NCBI GenBank assembly: GCA_034440575.1
Contig: JAOTOL010001373.1
Coordinates: 1-64,000 of the forward strand
Source: Imbricaverruca yamaguchii
Taxonomy: Eukaryota; Arthropoda; Thecostraca; Neoverrucidae
Length of the DNA stretch: 64,000 nt
Direction of reading: 5' to 3'
Position 1 is the first letter of the stretch. Every line of letters starts with the position of its first letter. The notes under the pieces were generated by a model. That model saw only the letters and a program-made list of their open reading frames with translations. It was not told the DNA's origin and ran no database searches. Positions 48,434-52,650 of the stretch are shown piece by piece. Made by a program: the position numbers and the translations under genes.

Positions 48434-49406
48434 ATATATATGTGTATATATGCATACAATGTATGCATACATAATATATTATGATGGGGAAACCCAAGTG
48501 ATTTGTTCAGTATACTAGTGTGTCATGAATTTCGTCTCGCACTGACCCCAGATCGGTAGAAACTGTTTGCACATGCACCACCTTTGGAGTTGCCCGAAGT
48601 GGCGACTAATTATCAGAGAATGGATACGGGGATATATTTCAAGGTAGACAGAGATAGACGGACATATCGATCAATAGTAGCACCGATGCGAAATCAGAGC
48701 CAGATAGAAAGTGGTGAGAGAAACGGGAAGCAGGATACTAGGCGGTGGGCAGTAATAGCCGGTGTCTACCCACTCAGAGACGGTTTAATTGATGTTTTTG
48801 AGTCACGGATTTGGAGAGTAAATGCCCGGTCATTTTGGTTCGAAGGTGATAACTCGCGTTCTATTTCTGACGTCGGAGACTCCTTTGTGTGCTCTCCGAT
48901 GAGATGTGGGCGTGCTTACCAAACAGCAGCGAGTTCGTAATCGTGTTCAAACAACTCCACTTATCTGTCGGCAAGAAAGAAGTTAATAATCCCTCGGAGA
49001 GGACACTGTTCTGGATGCGTGCATTTTGGTCAAATGACCGTGTAGTCGGCGCACCCTTAAACCCGGTCATTTTCAATTTTCTCAAGTTCAATTTTCACTT
49101 TCTTATTCAATCGAACATCATCAATTTCTTGAAATCGATCATTTTCAATTTTTCAATTCCAGCTTTCAGTTTCAAATAACAAATCCTGAAATAGTCGACC
49201 AGTCAATCAATTCAGGTGAAGGTCACGCTTCCCCGACCTTGCGCCCAGGTCGCCCGGAGTCCCGCTCGGCGGACGGCGCCCTGGTCGACCTGCTGGAGCG
49301 GCTGCGCGCCTTCCTCGACCTCTGGGACCCGGTCCGGCTGCTGTGGGCGCTGCTGCTGGCCTGCTGGGCGGTCGGCGTGACCCGGGGCTCGGCCTGGTAC
49401 CGATGA
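18699..49406 (+). CDS. LMF2: lipase maturation factor (LMF2-like), 15 coding exons
   Basis: Coding exons: 18699-18792, 19790-19970, 23531-23632, 25829-26013, 28268-28446, 30510-30624, 32224-32349, 35455-35562, 36695-36792, 38101-38230, 38638-38745, 42664-42784, 44868-44972, 47925-48019, 49249-49406. All phases agree and total 635 codons including the TGA, so 634 residues against about 700 for vertebrate LMF2. Family signatures in order are [55 protein letters not shown] and [11 protein letters not shown]. About ten hydrophobic segments lie in exons 1-9 and one in exon 15, with a lumenal domain in exons 10-14. LMF1 is an ER membrane chaperone needed for maturation of lipoprotein lipase and related dimeric lipases; the role of LMF2 is less clear. 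Introns are swollen by splice-site arrays. No cDNA is available here, and the last exon and poly(A) site are the least certain parts. Confidence 0.92.
19202..19770 (+). repeat. 21-bp array in intron 1
   Basis: Tandem copies of caccaccacacccaccactg plus t run almost to the exon 2 acceptor. The plus strand is nearly free of G. The open frames rich in His/Thr or Pro across it are products of periodicity, not evidence of protein. Confidence 0.9.
19790..19970 (+). CDS. LMF2: LMF2-like exon 2
   Basis: The acceptor is ccctggcag. The exon completes Gly in [14 protein letters not shown] and contains [14 protein letters not shown] and the hydrophobic [15 protein letters not shown]. It ends in phase 2 at GTGGGT. 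Confidence 0.92.
19958..20227 (+). repeat. exon-2 donor array, 22 bp
   Basis: About eleven copies of gcgctgctcgg|gtgggtgtcc. Each contains the last 11 coding bases of exon 2 and its 5' splice site. The 22-bp period shifts the frame with every copy. A few copies are altered around 20107-20150. Confidence 0.9.
20280..20320. repeat. perfect 18-bp hairpin
   Basis: gtctggcaaactagaggt pairs exactly with acctctagtttgccagac across a 5-base loop (ccact). Confidence 0.85.
20470..20950 (+). repeat. 16-bp array (tatagtggtatggcgg) in intron 2
   Basis: About thirty variable copies. A related motif forms a separate array in intron 5 (29935-30460). Confidence 0.9.
20952..21122 (-). mobile_element. tRNA-derived SINE, head type 3
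   Basis: On the minus strand the head has a TGGCCGAGTGGTTAAGGTGT A box and a GGTTCGACTC B box. The body has cccgcggcccaccggcgaaa and ends gtgtcgtgaaccaaccaata. Confidence 0.8.
21130..22109. other. intron 2 sequence, no feature recognised
   Basis: It holds a 179-codon plus-strand frame (21270-21809) with ordinary composition but no recognisable domain. It lies inside intron 2 and lacks family support, so it is not called as a gene. Confidence 0.3.
22110..22262 (+). mobile_element. tRNA-derived SINE, head type 1, 5'-shortened
   Basis: The B box (GGTTCGAGTCTCACC) and the core (cgcccgcgaccgatcgacgt) are present, with a ggtcgatgtgttgtaaaact..ccaacc tail. The A box is incomplete. Confidence 0.7.
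22348..22985 (+). mobile_element. dispersed element 'M' copy
   Basis: Begins CAAGGTTAAAATAATGG, then TTTTTCGTTAGGTGTGAGAT and GGATGTCGAAATTTGC. It closely parallels 61668-61895 for about 230 bp. A weaker partial copy precedes it at 22290-22347. Confidence 0.6.
23146..23300 (+). mobile_element. tRNA-derived SINE, head type 2 variant
   Basis: The B box is GGTTCGAATCCCATAT. A diverged core (cggccaatcggagtgggagg) and a caacagtcgacaac end follow. The A box is poor. Confidence 0.55.
23349..23515 (-). mobile_element. tRNA-derived SINE, head type 3
   Basis: Minus-strand copy with ccgagtgggtaaggtgttgg (A box region) and the cccgcgacccaccggcgaaa body. It ends just before the exon 3 acceptor tract. 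Confidence 0.75.
23531..23632 (+). CDS. LMF2: LMF2-like exon 3
   Basis: The acceptor is ttttttgttccgcag. Encodes [34 protein letters not shown] and the first two bases of Trp. The donor is TG|GTGAGT, phase 2. Confidence 0.92.
23582..24722 (+). repeat. exon-3 end plus donor array, 69/72 bp, 16 copies
   Basis: The unit is the last 48 or so bases of exon 3 (tgtacggatccctggtgcac .. tggtaccagtg), the donor gtgagt and about 20 intronic bases (cgcctggccagacctcct). Copy 1 is the exon itself; 15 more follow with very few substitutions (cag/cgg alternates). The period is a multiple of 3, but exon 3's frame reads TGG TGA at every copy, so any later donor would include a stop. Confidence 0.95.
24723..25112. 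other. intron 3 remainder
   Basis: Single-copy sequence. Nothing recognised. Confidence 0.35.
25113..25395 (+). repeat. dispersed repeat 'P', copy 1
   Basis: About 280 bp that recurs at 63598-63896, with shared blocks such as gaagaaagaagttgct, ggaagaaaataaaggatctc and cacacatcatgtggcaaaat. No coding capacity. Confidence 0.75.
25552..25606 (+). repeat. solo SINE-tail hairpin element
   Basis: gggcgcaacatgatcat..gtcgacgcgccctaaagcc with an aataactaact tail. The GGGCGC/GCGCCC arms are exact. Confidence 0.65.
25829..26013 (+). CDS. LMF2: LMF2-like exon 4
   Basis: The acceptor is ccggccag. Encodes [37 protein letters not shown] and the signature RCPTWWGLT. It ends in phase 1 at CACAG|GTCAGG. Confidence 0.93.
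26000..26718 (+). repeat. exon-4 end plus donor array, ~19-20 bp
   Basis: Near forty copies of ggggctcacag|gtcaggtg, that is the last bases of exon 4 with its donor. Periods of 19-20 bp break the frame. Later copies carry gggatcac or catgggtc variants. Confidence 0.92.
26719..27022. other. intron 4, weak cacgtggggtgcg repeats
   Basis: Irregular repeats of tagcacgtggggtgcg-type sequence. Nothing else recognised. Confidence 0.4.
27023..27073 (+). repeat. solo SINE-tail hairpin element
   Basis: gggcgctgcatgaccgacgc then agtcgatgtcacccctaaac. One arm has diverged. Confidence 0.5.
27321..27360. repeat. perfect 18-bp hairpin
   Basis: ttcactgctactcggcac and its exact complement, with loop aaat. 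It sits beside a short ctgctactcgg repeat. Confidence 0.85.
27436..27608 (+). mobile_element. tRNA-derived SINE, head type 1
   Basis: gacgagtagtctgggggcaa head, GGTTCGAGTCTCACC B box, core cccgcgaccaatcggcgtga, and a tail tcgtaaaaccaaaaaccgac. Confidence 0.8.
27719..27761 (+). repeat. partial solo SINE-tail element
   Basis: ggtcgatgcgccctaaagcc followed by a caatacctagccaactg tail. Confidence 0.5.
27770..28010 (+). repeat. pyrimidine-rich repeat in intron 4
   Basis: Imperfect repeats of gtttcactgtttcaccgg and tgtttgcttgtgcttgctct. Confidence 0.7.
28078..28137 (+). repeat. solo SINE-tail hairpin element
   Basis: gggcgctgtatgaccgaagc then agtcgaagcgccccgaagcc with an aataaccaaccaacc tail. 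A near-consensus copy. Confidence 0.75.
28137..28290 (+). repeat. acceptor-side array copying the start of exon 5
   Basis: Four copies of ggcgctgtttgagagccact or ggcggtgtttgagagccact with accaactgac spacers. They precede and run into exon 5, whose own sequence reads acgctgttcgagagccactg. The amplified segment is thus the 5' part of the exon together with its upstream flank. Confidence 0.75.
28268..28446 (+). CDS. LMF2: LMF2-like exon 5
   Basis: The acceptor is gtttgagcag. Encodes [27 protein letters not shown] and a membrane segment ending [20 protein letters not shown]. It ends CAG|GTGAGA in phase 0. Confidence 0.93.
28441..29335 (+). repeat. exon-5 donor array, 21-24 bp, ~40 copies
   Basis: The unit is CAG|gtgagaggtggtccgcct with small variants, so a strong 5' splice site recurs about forty times. 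The first units after exon 5 are 24 or 21 bp and remain open in exon 5's frame (VRGGPPQ heptads) for about five copies before frame loss. Confidence 0.95.
29336..29512 (+). mobile_element. tRNA-derived SINE, head type 3
   Basis: gggatggccgagtggttgag A box, ggttccgagttcgacattca B-box region, the cggcccaccggcgaagcagt body and a gagaaccacccaataatc tail. It abuts the donor array. Confidence 0.8.
29735..29855 (-). mobile_element. tRNA-derived SINE, head type 3, shortened
   Basis: Minus-strand head (ggatggccgagtggttaagg) and part of the body (cccaccgacaaaacagtgtg). Confidence 0.7.
29935..30460 (+). repeat. ggtaatgcggtatag array in intron 5
   Basis: Irregular copies of gcggtatagtggtaatgcgg-type sequence, related to the intron 2 array at 20470-20950. 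Confidence 0.85.
30510..30624 (+). CDS. LMF2: LMF2-like exon 6
   Basis: The acceptor is tggcgtccag. Encodes [20 protein letters not shown] and then [18 protein letters not shown], matching the LQ..TGNY.FYN..T..L.L.DD region of the family. It ends in phase 1 at CAAG|GTAGGC. Confidence 0.92.
30576..30915 (+). repeat. exon-6 end plus donor array, 84 bp, 4 copies
   Basis: The unit joins the last ~49 coding bases (ctgtcgctggtcgacgac .. gggaaacgccaag) to the donor gtaggc and about 35 intronic bases. Donors lie at 30625, 30709 and 30793. In the fourth copy the donor is destroyed (ttaggc). Because 84 is a multiple of 3 and the frame stays open, donors 2 and 3 would add 28 or 56 residues without changing phase. 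Confidence 0.92.
30916..31876. other. intron 6 single-copy sequence
   Basis: No gene recognised. A poly-C tract lies at 31401-31416 and a caaacaaacaaa run near 31727. Confidence 0.35.
31877..32223 (+). repeat. 3'-splice-site array before exon 7, 33 bp, ~10 copies
   Basis: The unit is tgatatttatccgtgtgctg then gtagctcgccag|c. The real acceptor region (tatccgtgtgctgttgtcag|ct) is a variant of the same unit, so the 3' splice site has been amplified upstream. Splicing to earlier copies would enter exon 7 out of frame and meet a stop. Confidence 0.88.
32224..32349 (+). CDS. LMF2: LMF2-like exon 7
   Basis: The acceptor is gtgctgttgtcag. Encodes [35 protein letters not shown] and TGLASRT. It contains one membrane segment and ends in phase 1 at ACTG|GTGAGC. 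Confidence 0.88.
32355..32516 (+). repeat. pentamer array (acctg/acccg) after the exon 7 donor
   Basis: ctgacctgacccgacctgac-type repeats begin a few bases inside intron 7. The same pentamer dominates the 3' end of intron 9. Confidence 0.88.
32735..32890 (+). mobile_element. tRNA-derived SINE, head type 1
   Basis: gggacgagtggtctaggtgt head, GGTTCGAGTCTCACC, core acgaccaatcggcgtgagag and tail tcgtaaaaccaataaccaac. Confidence 0.85.
33314..33373 (+). repeat. solo SINE-tail hairpin element
   Basis: gggcgctgtatgaccgaagc then aatcgatgcgcccctaagcc and aaataaccaaccaaccaa. A near-consensus copy inserted in a gtctgagtgaac-type repeat (33215-33425). Confidence 0.75.
33780..33952 (-). mobile_element. 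tRNA-derived SINE, head type 3
   Basis: Minus strand: ggacggccgagtggttgagg head, ggttcgacactagcgccgct and the cggcgcaccggcgaaatagt body. Confidence 0.8.
34108..34282 (+). mobile_element. tRNA-derived SINE, head type 3
   Basis: gaatggccgagtggttaagg, ggttcgactctagcgccact, body cggcccaccggcgaaacagt and tail gtcgtgagccaaccaataaa. Confidence 0.85.
34492..34657 (+). mobile_element. tRNA-derived SINE, head type 1
   Basis: ggacgagtggtcttggggta head, GGTTCGAGTCTTGCC, core cgcgaccaatcggcgtgaga and tail gtgaaaccaataaccaacca. Confidence 0.85.
35011..35158 (+). mobile_element. tRNA-derived SINE, head type 1
   Basis: gacgagtagtctatgggtaa head, GGTTCGAGTCTCGCC and core gcgactaatcggcgtgagag. A second partial tail (cgacgctacatgactcaacg) follows to about 35212. 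Confidence 0.8.
35455..35562 (+). CDS. LMF2: LMF2-like exon 8
   Basis: The acceptor is gcctgcgccggcag. Encodes [19 protein letters not shown], then [17 protein letters not shown] with one membrane segment. It ends in phase 1 at GCAG|GTGATG. The acceptor stretch (tgacc..gtcgcctg.gccggcag) is itself present twice, the upstream copy ending at 35404. Confidence 0.87.
35570..36412 (+). repeat. 26-bp then 15-bp arrays in intron 8
   Basis: cagtggcgaggaaatccacc plus acggcg (26 bp) gives way near 35885 to tccactacggcacag (15 bp). The array starts within ten bases of the exon 8 donor but does not clearly contain it. Long frames open on both strands because of periodicity only. Confidence 0.92.
36413..36694. 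other. intron 8 3' end
   Basis: Single-copy sequence leading to the exon 9 acceptor (cccctgcctcag). Confidence 0.4.
36695..36792 (+). CDS. LMF2: LMF2-like exon 9
   Basis: Encodes [19 protein letters not shown] and the membrane segment [14 protein letters not shown]. It ends in phase 0 at CCCTG|GTCAGT, joining SL to VPFAALDP of exon 10 as in the family. Confidence 0.88.
36760..37655 (+). repeat. exon-9 end plus donor array, 36 bp then ~30 bp
   Basis: The unit is ttcagcgtctccctg|gtcag plus tgttgtctctgtcgtg. About twenty-five copies. The first four or five copies are exactly 36 bp and stay open in exon 9's frame, so later donors would insert 12-residue hydrophobic steps ([12 protein letters not shown]) in phase 0. 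Downstream copies shorten to about 30 bp. Confidence 0.95.
37656..37924. other. intron 9 middle
   Basis: Short single-copy stretch. Nothing recognised. Confidence 0.35.
37925..38109 (+). repeat. 3'-splice-site array before exon 10, 4-5 copies
   Basis: Repeats of ctgacctgacctg..cctcag|gtgccgttc. The last is the true acceptor with the first nine coding bases of exon 10. Earlier copies read GTG CCG TTC TCT GAC and then reach TGA, so only the last acceptor is productive. Confidence 0.87.
38101..38230 (+). CDS. LMF2: LMF2-like exon 10
   Basis: Encodes [39 protein letters not shown] and MVTGG, the start of the lumenal domain. It ends in phase 1 at GGAG|GTGAGT. Confidence 0.9.
38381..38535 (+). 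repeat. microsatellite: (AT)n, (GT)n, (TCTG)n
   Basis: Compound simple repeat filling much of the 407-bp intron 10, the shortest intron of the gene and one without a splice-site array. Confidence 0.9.
38638..38745 (+). CDS. LMF2: LMF2-like exon 11
   Basis: The acceptor is tctgacctccag. Encodes [20 protein letters not shown] and [15 protein letters not shown], a highly conserved lumenal block of the family. The donor T|GTACGT, phase 1, gives AIVFPHQP across the junction. Confidence 0.9.
38899..38945. repeat. near-perfect ~21-bp hairpin
   Basis: atcgccaggggatggacaac and gttgtccatccccctggcga form a long stem with an ataa-type loop. Confidence 0.8.
38950..39590. other. intron 11 sequence with a 12-bp hairpin
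   Basis: ttacaccgggcc (39371) pairs with ggcccggtgtaa (39394-39405). Otherwise nothing recognised. Confidence 0.4.
39591..39772 (+). mobile_element. tRNA-derived SINE, head type 3
   Basis: gggttgccgagtggttaagg, ggttcgacactagcgccact, body cggcccaccggcgaaacagt and tail gtcgtgaaccacccaataag. Confidence 0.85.
39773..40361. other. intron 11 sequence
   Basis: Nothing recognised. Confidence 0.3.
40362..40512 (-). mobile_element. tRNA-derived SINE, head type 1
   Basis: Minus strand: gggcgagtagtctacgggta, GGTTCGAGTCTCACC and tail catgtcgtaaaaccaatgac. Confidence 0.85.
40684..40740 (+). repeat. solo SINE-tail hairpin element
   Basis: gggtgctacatgaccaatgt then agtcgatgcgccctaaagcc with an aatgactaactaact tail. 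It is very like the copy at 18339. Confidence 0.7.
40950..41070 (-). mobile_element. tRNA-like SINE head, type 4, with tail fragment
   Basis: Minus strand shows CCTGGTAGCTCAGTTGGTTG (A box) and acagggttcgggtcggctca (B-box region). On the plus strand ccgatgcgccctaaaaccac at 41046 is a tail fragment, followed by a short (CA)n. Confidence 0.5.
41330..41424 (+). mobile_element. 5'-truncated SINE, head type 1
   Basis: Starts ctgtcgctactcttcgcccg, then gcgaccaatcggcatgagag and tcgacgtgtcgtaaaaacca. The head is missing. Confidence 0.75.
41425..42600. mobile_element. dispersed element 'M' copy with nested SINE
   Basis: It begins cgttaggggtgagatttcgg and, at 42165-42255, carries the terminal block in the opposite orientation (ccatggcaaatttcgacatc .. 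ttttaaccctg), so this copy has inverted ends. The block gacttcatagcgactcatga and its variant gacttcgtagcgactcgtga flank the SINE at 42361-42518. Confidence 0.55.
42361..42518 (+). mobile_element. tRNA-derived SINE, head type 1
   Basis: gatgcgtagtctatgggtag head, GGTTCGCGTCTCACC, core cgcgaccaatcggcgtgaga and a tail gtgtcggaaaaccagcagcc. Confidence 0.82.
42664..42784 (+). CDS. LMF2: LMF2-like exon 12
   Basis: The acceptor is gccgccccag. Encodes [19 protein letters not shown], the family's most recognisable block, then [19 protein letters not shown]. It ends in phase 2 at CTCAG|GTGAGA. Confidence 0.94.
42776..44120 (+). repeat. exon-12 donor array, ~26-30 bp, ~50 copies
   Basis: The unit is ctgctcag|gtgagaactg plus ctgcccaccca with length variants. 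CTCAG|GTGAGA is close to ideal for U1 snRNA pairing and recurs about fifty times. Around 43125 a longer exon fragment (ctcaccggccagccggcggtg) has been copied too. Exon 12's frame reads AGG TGA, so any later donor brings an immediate stop. Confidence 0.95.
44121..44425 (+). repeat. 32-bp array in intron 12
   Basis: gtttgtcgacgggaaactcg plus tcgctcgtgtgt, about eight copies. The unit is unrelated to the exon. Confidence 0.92.
44735..44887 (+). repeat. 3'-splice-site array before exon 13, 64 bp, 3 copies
   Basis: Each copy has ctgacccggctgccctcag| followed by the first bases of exon 13 (gctgttggacgtcaagcggt). In the two upstream copies the next codon is TAG (agcggtagcccc). In the last, genuine copy it is TAC. 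Splicing to an earlier acceptor therefore enters an in-frame stop. Confidence 0.93.
44868..44972 (+). CDS. LMF2: LMF2-like exon 13, with GC donor
   Basis: Encodes [20 protein letters not shown], then [15 protein letters not shown]. The phase needed to reach exon 14 (phase 2) is given only by the donor CTAG|GCAAGT, a textbook GC-AG intron donor. The nearby GTACAC would break the frame. Confidence 0.9.
45026..45077 (+). repeat. solo SINE-tail element, partial
   Basis: tgtacggccaatgacgtcga then tgcaccccaaagcccaacga and a gccaactaactg tail. Confidence 0.6.
45186..45490 (+). repeat. acgtgtttcgtgtg array in intron 13
   Basis: About twenty copies of a 15-bp unit with small variants. Confidence 0.93.
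45712..47910 (+). repeat. 32-34-bp array in intron 13, ~65 copies
   Basis: The unit is gtgctgtgtgacgtgtggcg plus ggtgtgttgtct. The plus strand is made almost entirely of G and T, with about one A per unit. A 793-codon minus-strand frame crosses it and runs antisense through exon 14. It is a by-product of periodicity. The array ends about 15 bases before the exon 14 acceptor. Confidence 0.95.
47925..48019 (+). CDS. LMF2: LMF2-like exon 14
   Basis: The acceptor is gggctggccgcag. Encodes [20 protein letters not shown] and [12 protein letters not shown], matching the QWWRR..V..F.P family block. It ends in phase 1 at ATCG|GTACGG. Confidence 0.9.
48268..48480. repeat. (AT)n tracts flanking a solo SINE-tail element
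   Basis: (AT)n at 48274-48308 and mixed (AT)/(GT) at 48401-48440. Between them, 48321-48375 is a minus-strand tail element (ttggttggttatttgggctt then gggcgcatcgactgcgttgg). Confidence 0.85.
48481..49248. other. intron 14 remainder
   Basis: Nothing recognised except a weak tail-like fragment (gtagtcggcgcacccttaaa, 49042). A 118-codon frame at 48584-48940 has no recognisable domain. Confidence 0.35.
49249..49406 (+). CDS. LMF2: LMF2-like exon 15 (stop codon)
   Basis: The acceptor is cttgcgcccag. Encodes [19 protein letters not shown], then [20 protein letters not shown], a C-terminal membrane segment placed as in vertebrate LMF2. The frame closes at TGA 49404-49406 after TRGSAWYR. A donor-like TG|GTACCG lies just before the stop, so a further exon outside this model is possible. 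Confidence 0.78.
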
Positions 49407-49668
49407 TGGACCACCGCTGTGGGCGTCACCCTCGGCTCGACCTGGTACCGATGATGGACCACCACGGTGGACGTCACCCTCGGCTCGACCTGGTACCGAT
49501 GATGGACCACCACGGTGTGTGTGACCCGCGGCTCGACCTGGTACCGATGATGGACCACCACGGTGGGCGTCACCCTCGGCTCGACCTGGGTACAAATAAT
49601 GAACAACCACGTTGGGGTTCCCGGCTCGACCTGGTACCGATGACGGACCACCACTGCCGACGGTCGCC
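49385..49668 (+). repeat. 48-bp array spanning the stop codon, 6 copies
   Basis: The unit is ggctcgacctggtaccgatg plus atggaccaccacggtgggcg and tcaccct. Copies with ggtac are spaced exactly 48 bp at 49396, 49444, 49492 and 49540, then two diverged copies follow. The first copy contains the presumed stop codon. Confidence 0.92.
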
Positions 49669-50846
49669 CCGGCGTCTGCGAGCCAGCTTGCGCCCGGCAT
49701 TGCGGGCGCCGTCAGCTGTGGAGAGCAGTATATGGGTGAGGCGCTCGTCTCCCGACCGGAAAGCCGTGGGCGAGGTGCCACCTGTGGCCGCCCGCCGGCC
49801 GCCGCCCGTCACCCGTCGGTGTGGGAGAGATTGGCGTCGCTGTGAGACGCGGCGTGAAGAGCGGCAGCCGATCGGCCGGGCCCTGTCGACCTTTTTGGCG
49901 GCGATGTGACGGTTCAGTATCGGTGTGCGGCGATTAGTCTTGGATGTGTTTTTTTTTGCGTGGGGAAGGGAGGACGAGCGTTTCTCTGGCAGTTCTGTAG
50001 CGTGGTGTGTAGATCTGGATACGTGTGTTGGTGCTCTCGCGTTGCACTTAAACGCTAGCTGTTGGCTGACGAAACTGACCTGTACGACGATGCCGGTGAG
50101 ATCGATTAGGAAAATCACCGGTCGGAAATTGGTGTCGATTTGTCGTCCTGGCAGTGGCTGATGGGTCGCTCGTGTTACGGGCCGCGGCCATGCAGGGGTG
50201 CGACTACCATGTGCACGCTGTGTCCACATCGGGTTGCTGTTTGAGAATCGTGCGTGCTGTCATCGTAATTGTTGGACTTGCTCTGGTGGATGTCACGACG
50301 GCAAGCAGTCCCTCCAAACCCGGAAATTTGGCCGTGAGGCGACAATTACCTTGCAAGCAGTCGTGTCTCGAGTGGAGCATGTTGCTAGCTGTTTACGTCG
50401 TGCAGTGGCAAGCATCAGCCGTGTTCGAGAGACCTGAGATGCAGTTCGTGTGAATTATCTTCAGCTTTAGGTAGGTGCGCGGTTCGCCTGCATGCACAGC
50501 CGTGCCTGAATGACACAACTCGCTGCAAGTTGAACGGGTGCCATTTGACACCCTTGTAATATCTTTGATGGAAGCTCAGTATGCTGTTGTCACACAGCTC
50601 AGTATGCTGTTGCTCAGTATAGCCAGACAGTCAGCGCCATCACCACTGCGGCTCGGACGGCGCGCTCTGCTGGGTGTCTCGGTGGTCCGGCCGGCGCCGA
50701 GACGGGCGCGGGTGTGTGCTGCGAGGCGCGGCGACCTGCGCTTGGCACTCGTGCTTCCTGTCACGTGTCGACTGACCTTTGACAGTCCGGTGTTCGTGCT
50801 GGTTTTGGCTTCTTGCAGTGGCTTGACCCCACTGTGCGGCCCGGGG
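49669..50846. other. LMF2-like 3' flank
   Basis: No AATAAA found close to the stop. 49736-49905 resembles a heavily degraded type 1 SINE (gtgggagagattggcgtcgc). No gene supported. Confidence 0.35.
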
Positions 50847-51003
50847 GCCGCGGTAGCTCAGTCGGTGGAGCGTCGCACTCTTGATCGCGAGATTGTGGGT
50901 TCGAATCTCACAACGGACGGCATTGCCGAGTCCACCCGCGACCAATCGGCGTGAGAGGTTGACGACGCTGCATGACCTAGCGGTTGAATGCGTCGTAGAA
51001 GAA
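50847..51003 (+). mobile_element. tRNA-derived SINE, head type 2
   Basis: ggccgcggtagctcagtcgg A box, gtgggttcgaatctcacaac B box, then the shared core cccgcgaccaatcggcgtga and a gaatgcgtcgtag end. Confidence 0.85.
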
Positions 51004-51769
51004 CTCGAGGTTCTTCTTCACTGTGTTGCCCACTCCGTACCCCGCCACCCCATGCAGGGGCTTGTTCCCACTCGGTGGCCCGATGTGTGCCCGCGTGCTC
51101 TCCGAGGGTGTTGGATTTTCACAAAGCCCGTTTAGTGCCGTGGACGTTCTGCGAGTGTCAACACGCTTCGTTTCTGTCGGAGTGTCGCTTCTTGGTGTCT
51201 AGTTGCAGGTTGTGGTTCGATAATGCTTTGCATGCTGATAGGCGCATATTTTTTAACGCTTTTCCCGTGTGGTGTGGTTTGTTTTGCGATGGTGTGTCAT
51301 CGTGTAGTCAGCCGTCCTTGGTGACCTGGTAGGTTAGGCTTCAGTTTTGTTTTGCGGGGTTGAGTTTGCCCCCTATCCAGACGTGATATGGCCCATAGAC
51401 TGCCTCGTGTGTTGTGCCGGCGGCTCTCCTTGCGGGAGGAGTGCGGTTGGTGTTCGCTGTGGCCTGTCTGCCGTGGTGGCTGCACTGGCAACCGCCACGA
51501 CTGCGATGCGCCGAAACTCGGCTTGGCATCGCAGGAACGTCTACCAGAGGAACGGCGTCAGAGGAACGGAAGCCAGCCGTGGGTGTAAGCGTTGGAACGC
51601 TGGTGTGGCGAAGTGGCCAGCGTGGTGATGCCAATTCAGAAGCACGATAAAGGCGTGCTGTCCTGTGGTGCGGCGAGTTAGTTCGGCGCTTGCCTTGCCC
51701 GCCATACGGCGTTCTCCACCCATGAATGCAGCTTCATGCGGGCTGTGTTATCGTGCACTTCCGACTAGT
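51004..51769. other. unassigned sequence
   Basis: Nothing recognised. Confidence 0.3.
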
Positions 51770-51938
51770 ACGTGGGCGACGCGTAGCCTAGGGGTAAGTT
51801 GCTCGTCTCGCAATAGGAAGTTTCTCGGTTCGAGTCTCGGCTGTCGCTACTCTTCGCCCGCCATCGAGCGGTGTGAGAGATCGGCGACCCTGCACGACGC
51901 AACGGTCGATGTGTCGTAAAACCGATAACCAACCGACT
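51770..51938 (+). mobile_element. tRNA-derived SINE, head type 1
   Basis: gcgacgcgtagcctaggggt head, GGTTCGAGTCTCGGC and tail tcgtaaaaccgataaccaac. The core is diverged (gccatcgagcggtgtgagag). Confidence 0.8.
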
Positions 51939-52149
51939 AGCACGTATCCGCGCGTCTGGGGGACGCGCCCTTCTGCATTGAGTGATGCTCTGATCGTGGT
52001 AAAACGTCCACCGTAAACGCGTGGTCGCCTGTGTCTTGAGACACCTGGAGTGCGCAGCGCACTGCGCTTTGTGGGCGTTGCGACTCGCTCTGGGTGTCCC
52101 CTCCAGTCGGGTGATCACCCAGCTTCGGTAGCCATTTCGCCGGCTGTGA

Positions 52150-52650
52150 GCCCGAGCATTGTAGACTGTTGGCTGTTGGTGATGACACTGCCTGTGTAAA
52201 GTCGCTGTGGTCGGCGTATTCTGGCCCGAGTCGTTGTGACCGGTGTGTGCTGGCCCGGTGCTGCCACTGTAGGCTGTTGGCTCTTGGTAATGGCGCTGCT
52301 TGTGTAAAGTCTGACCGGAGTGTTGTGACCGGTGTGTTCTGGCCCGGTGCTGCCACTCTAGGCTGTTGGCTCTTGGTAATGGCGCTGCTTGTGTAGAGTC
52401 TGACCGGAGTGTTGTGACCGGTGCTGGGTGTGCCACTGTAGGCTGTTGGCTCTTGGTAATGGCGCTGCCTGCGTAAAGTCTGACCGGAGTGTTCTGGCCC
52501 GAGTCGTGACCGGTGCTGCCACTGTAGGCTGTTGGCTCTTGGTAATGGCGCTGCTTGTGTAGAGTCTGACCGGAGTGTGCTGGCCCGCTGCTGCTACTGT
52601 AGGCTGTTGGCTCTTGGCGATGACACTGCCTGTGTAAAGTCGCTGCGGTC
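52150..52650 (+). repeat. tandem repeat of ~60-90 bp, about six copies
   Basis: ccactgtaggctgttggctc and ttggtaatggcgctgcttgt recur with gtgaccggtg..ctggcccg linkers of varying length. Confidence 0.88.

Noticed and set aside
48268..48475. Replication origin suggested by AT tracts
   Set aside because: Simple (AT)n and (GT)n microsatellites flanking a short repeat; no other evidence.
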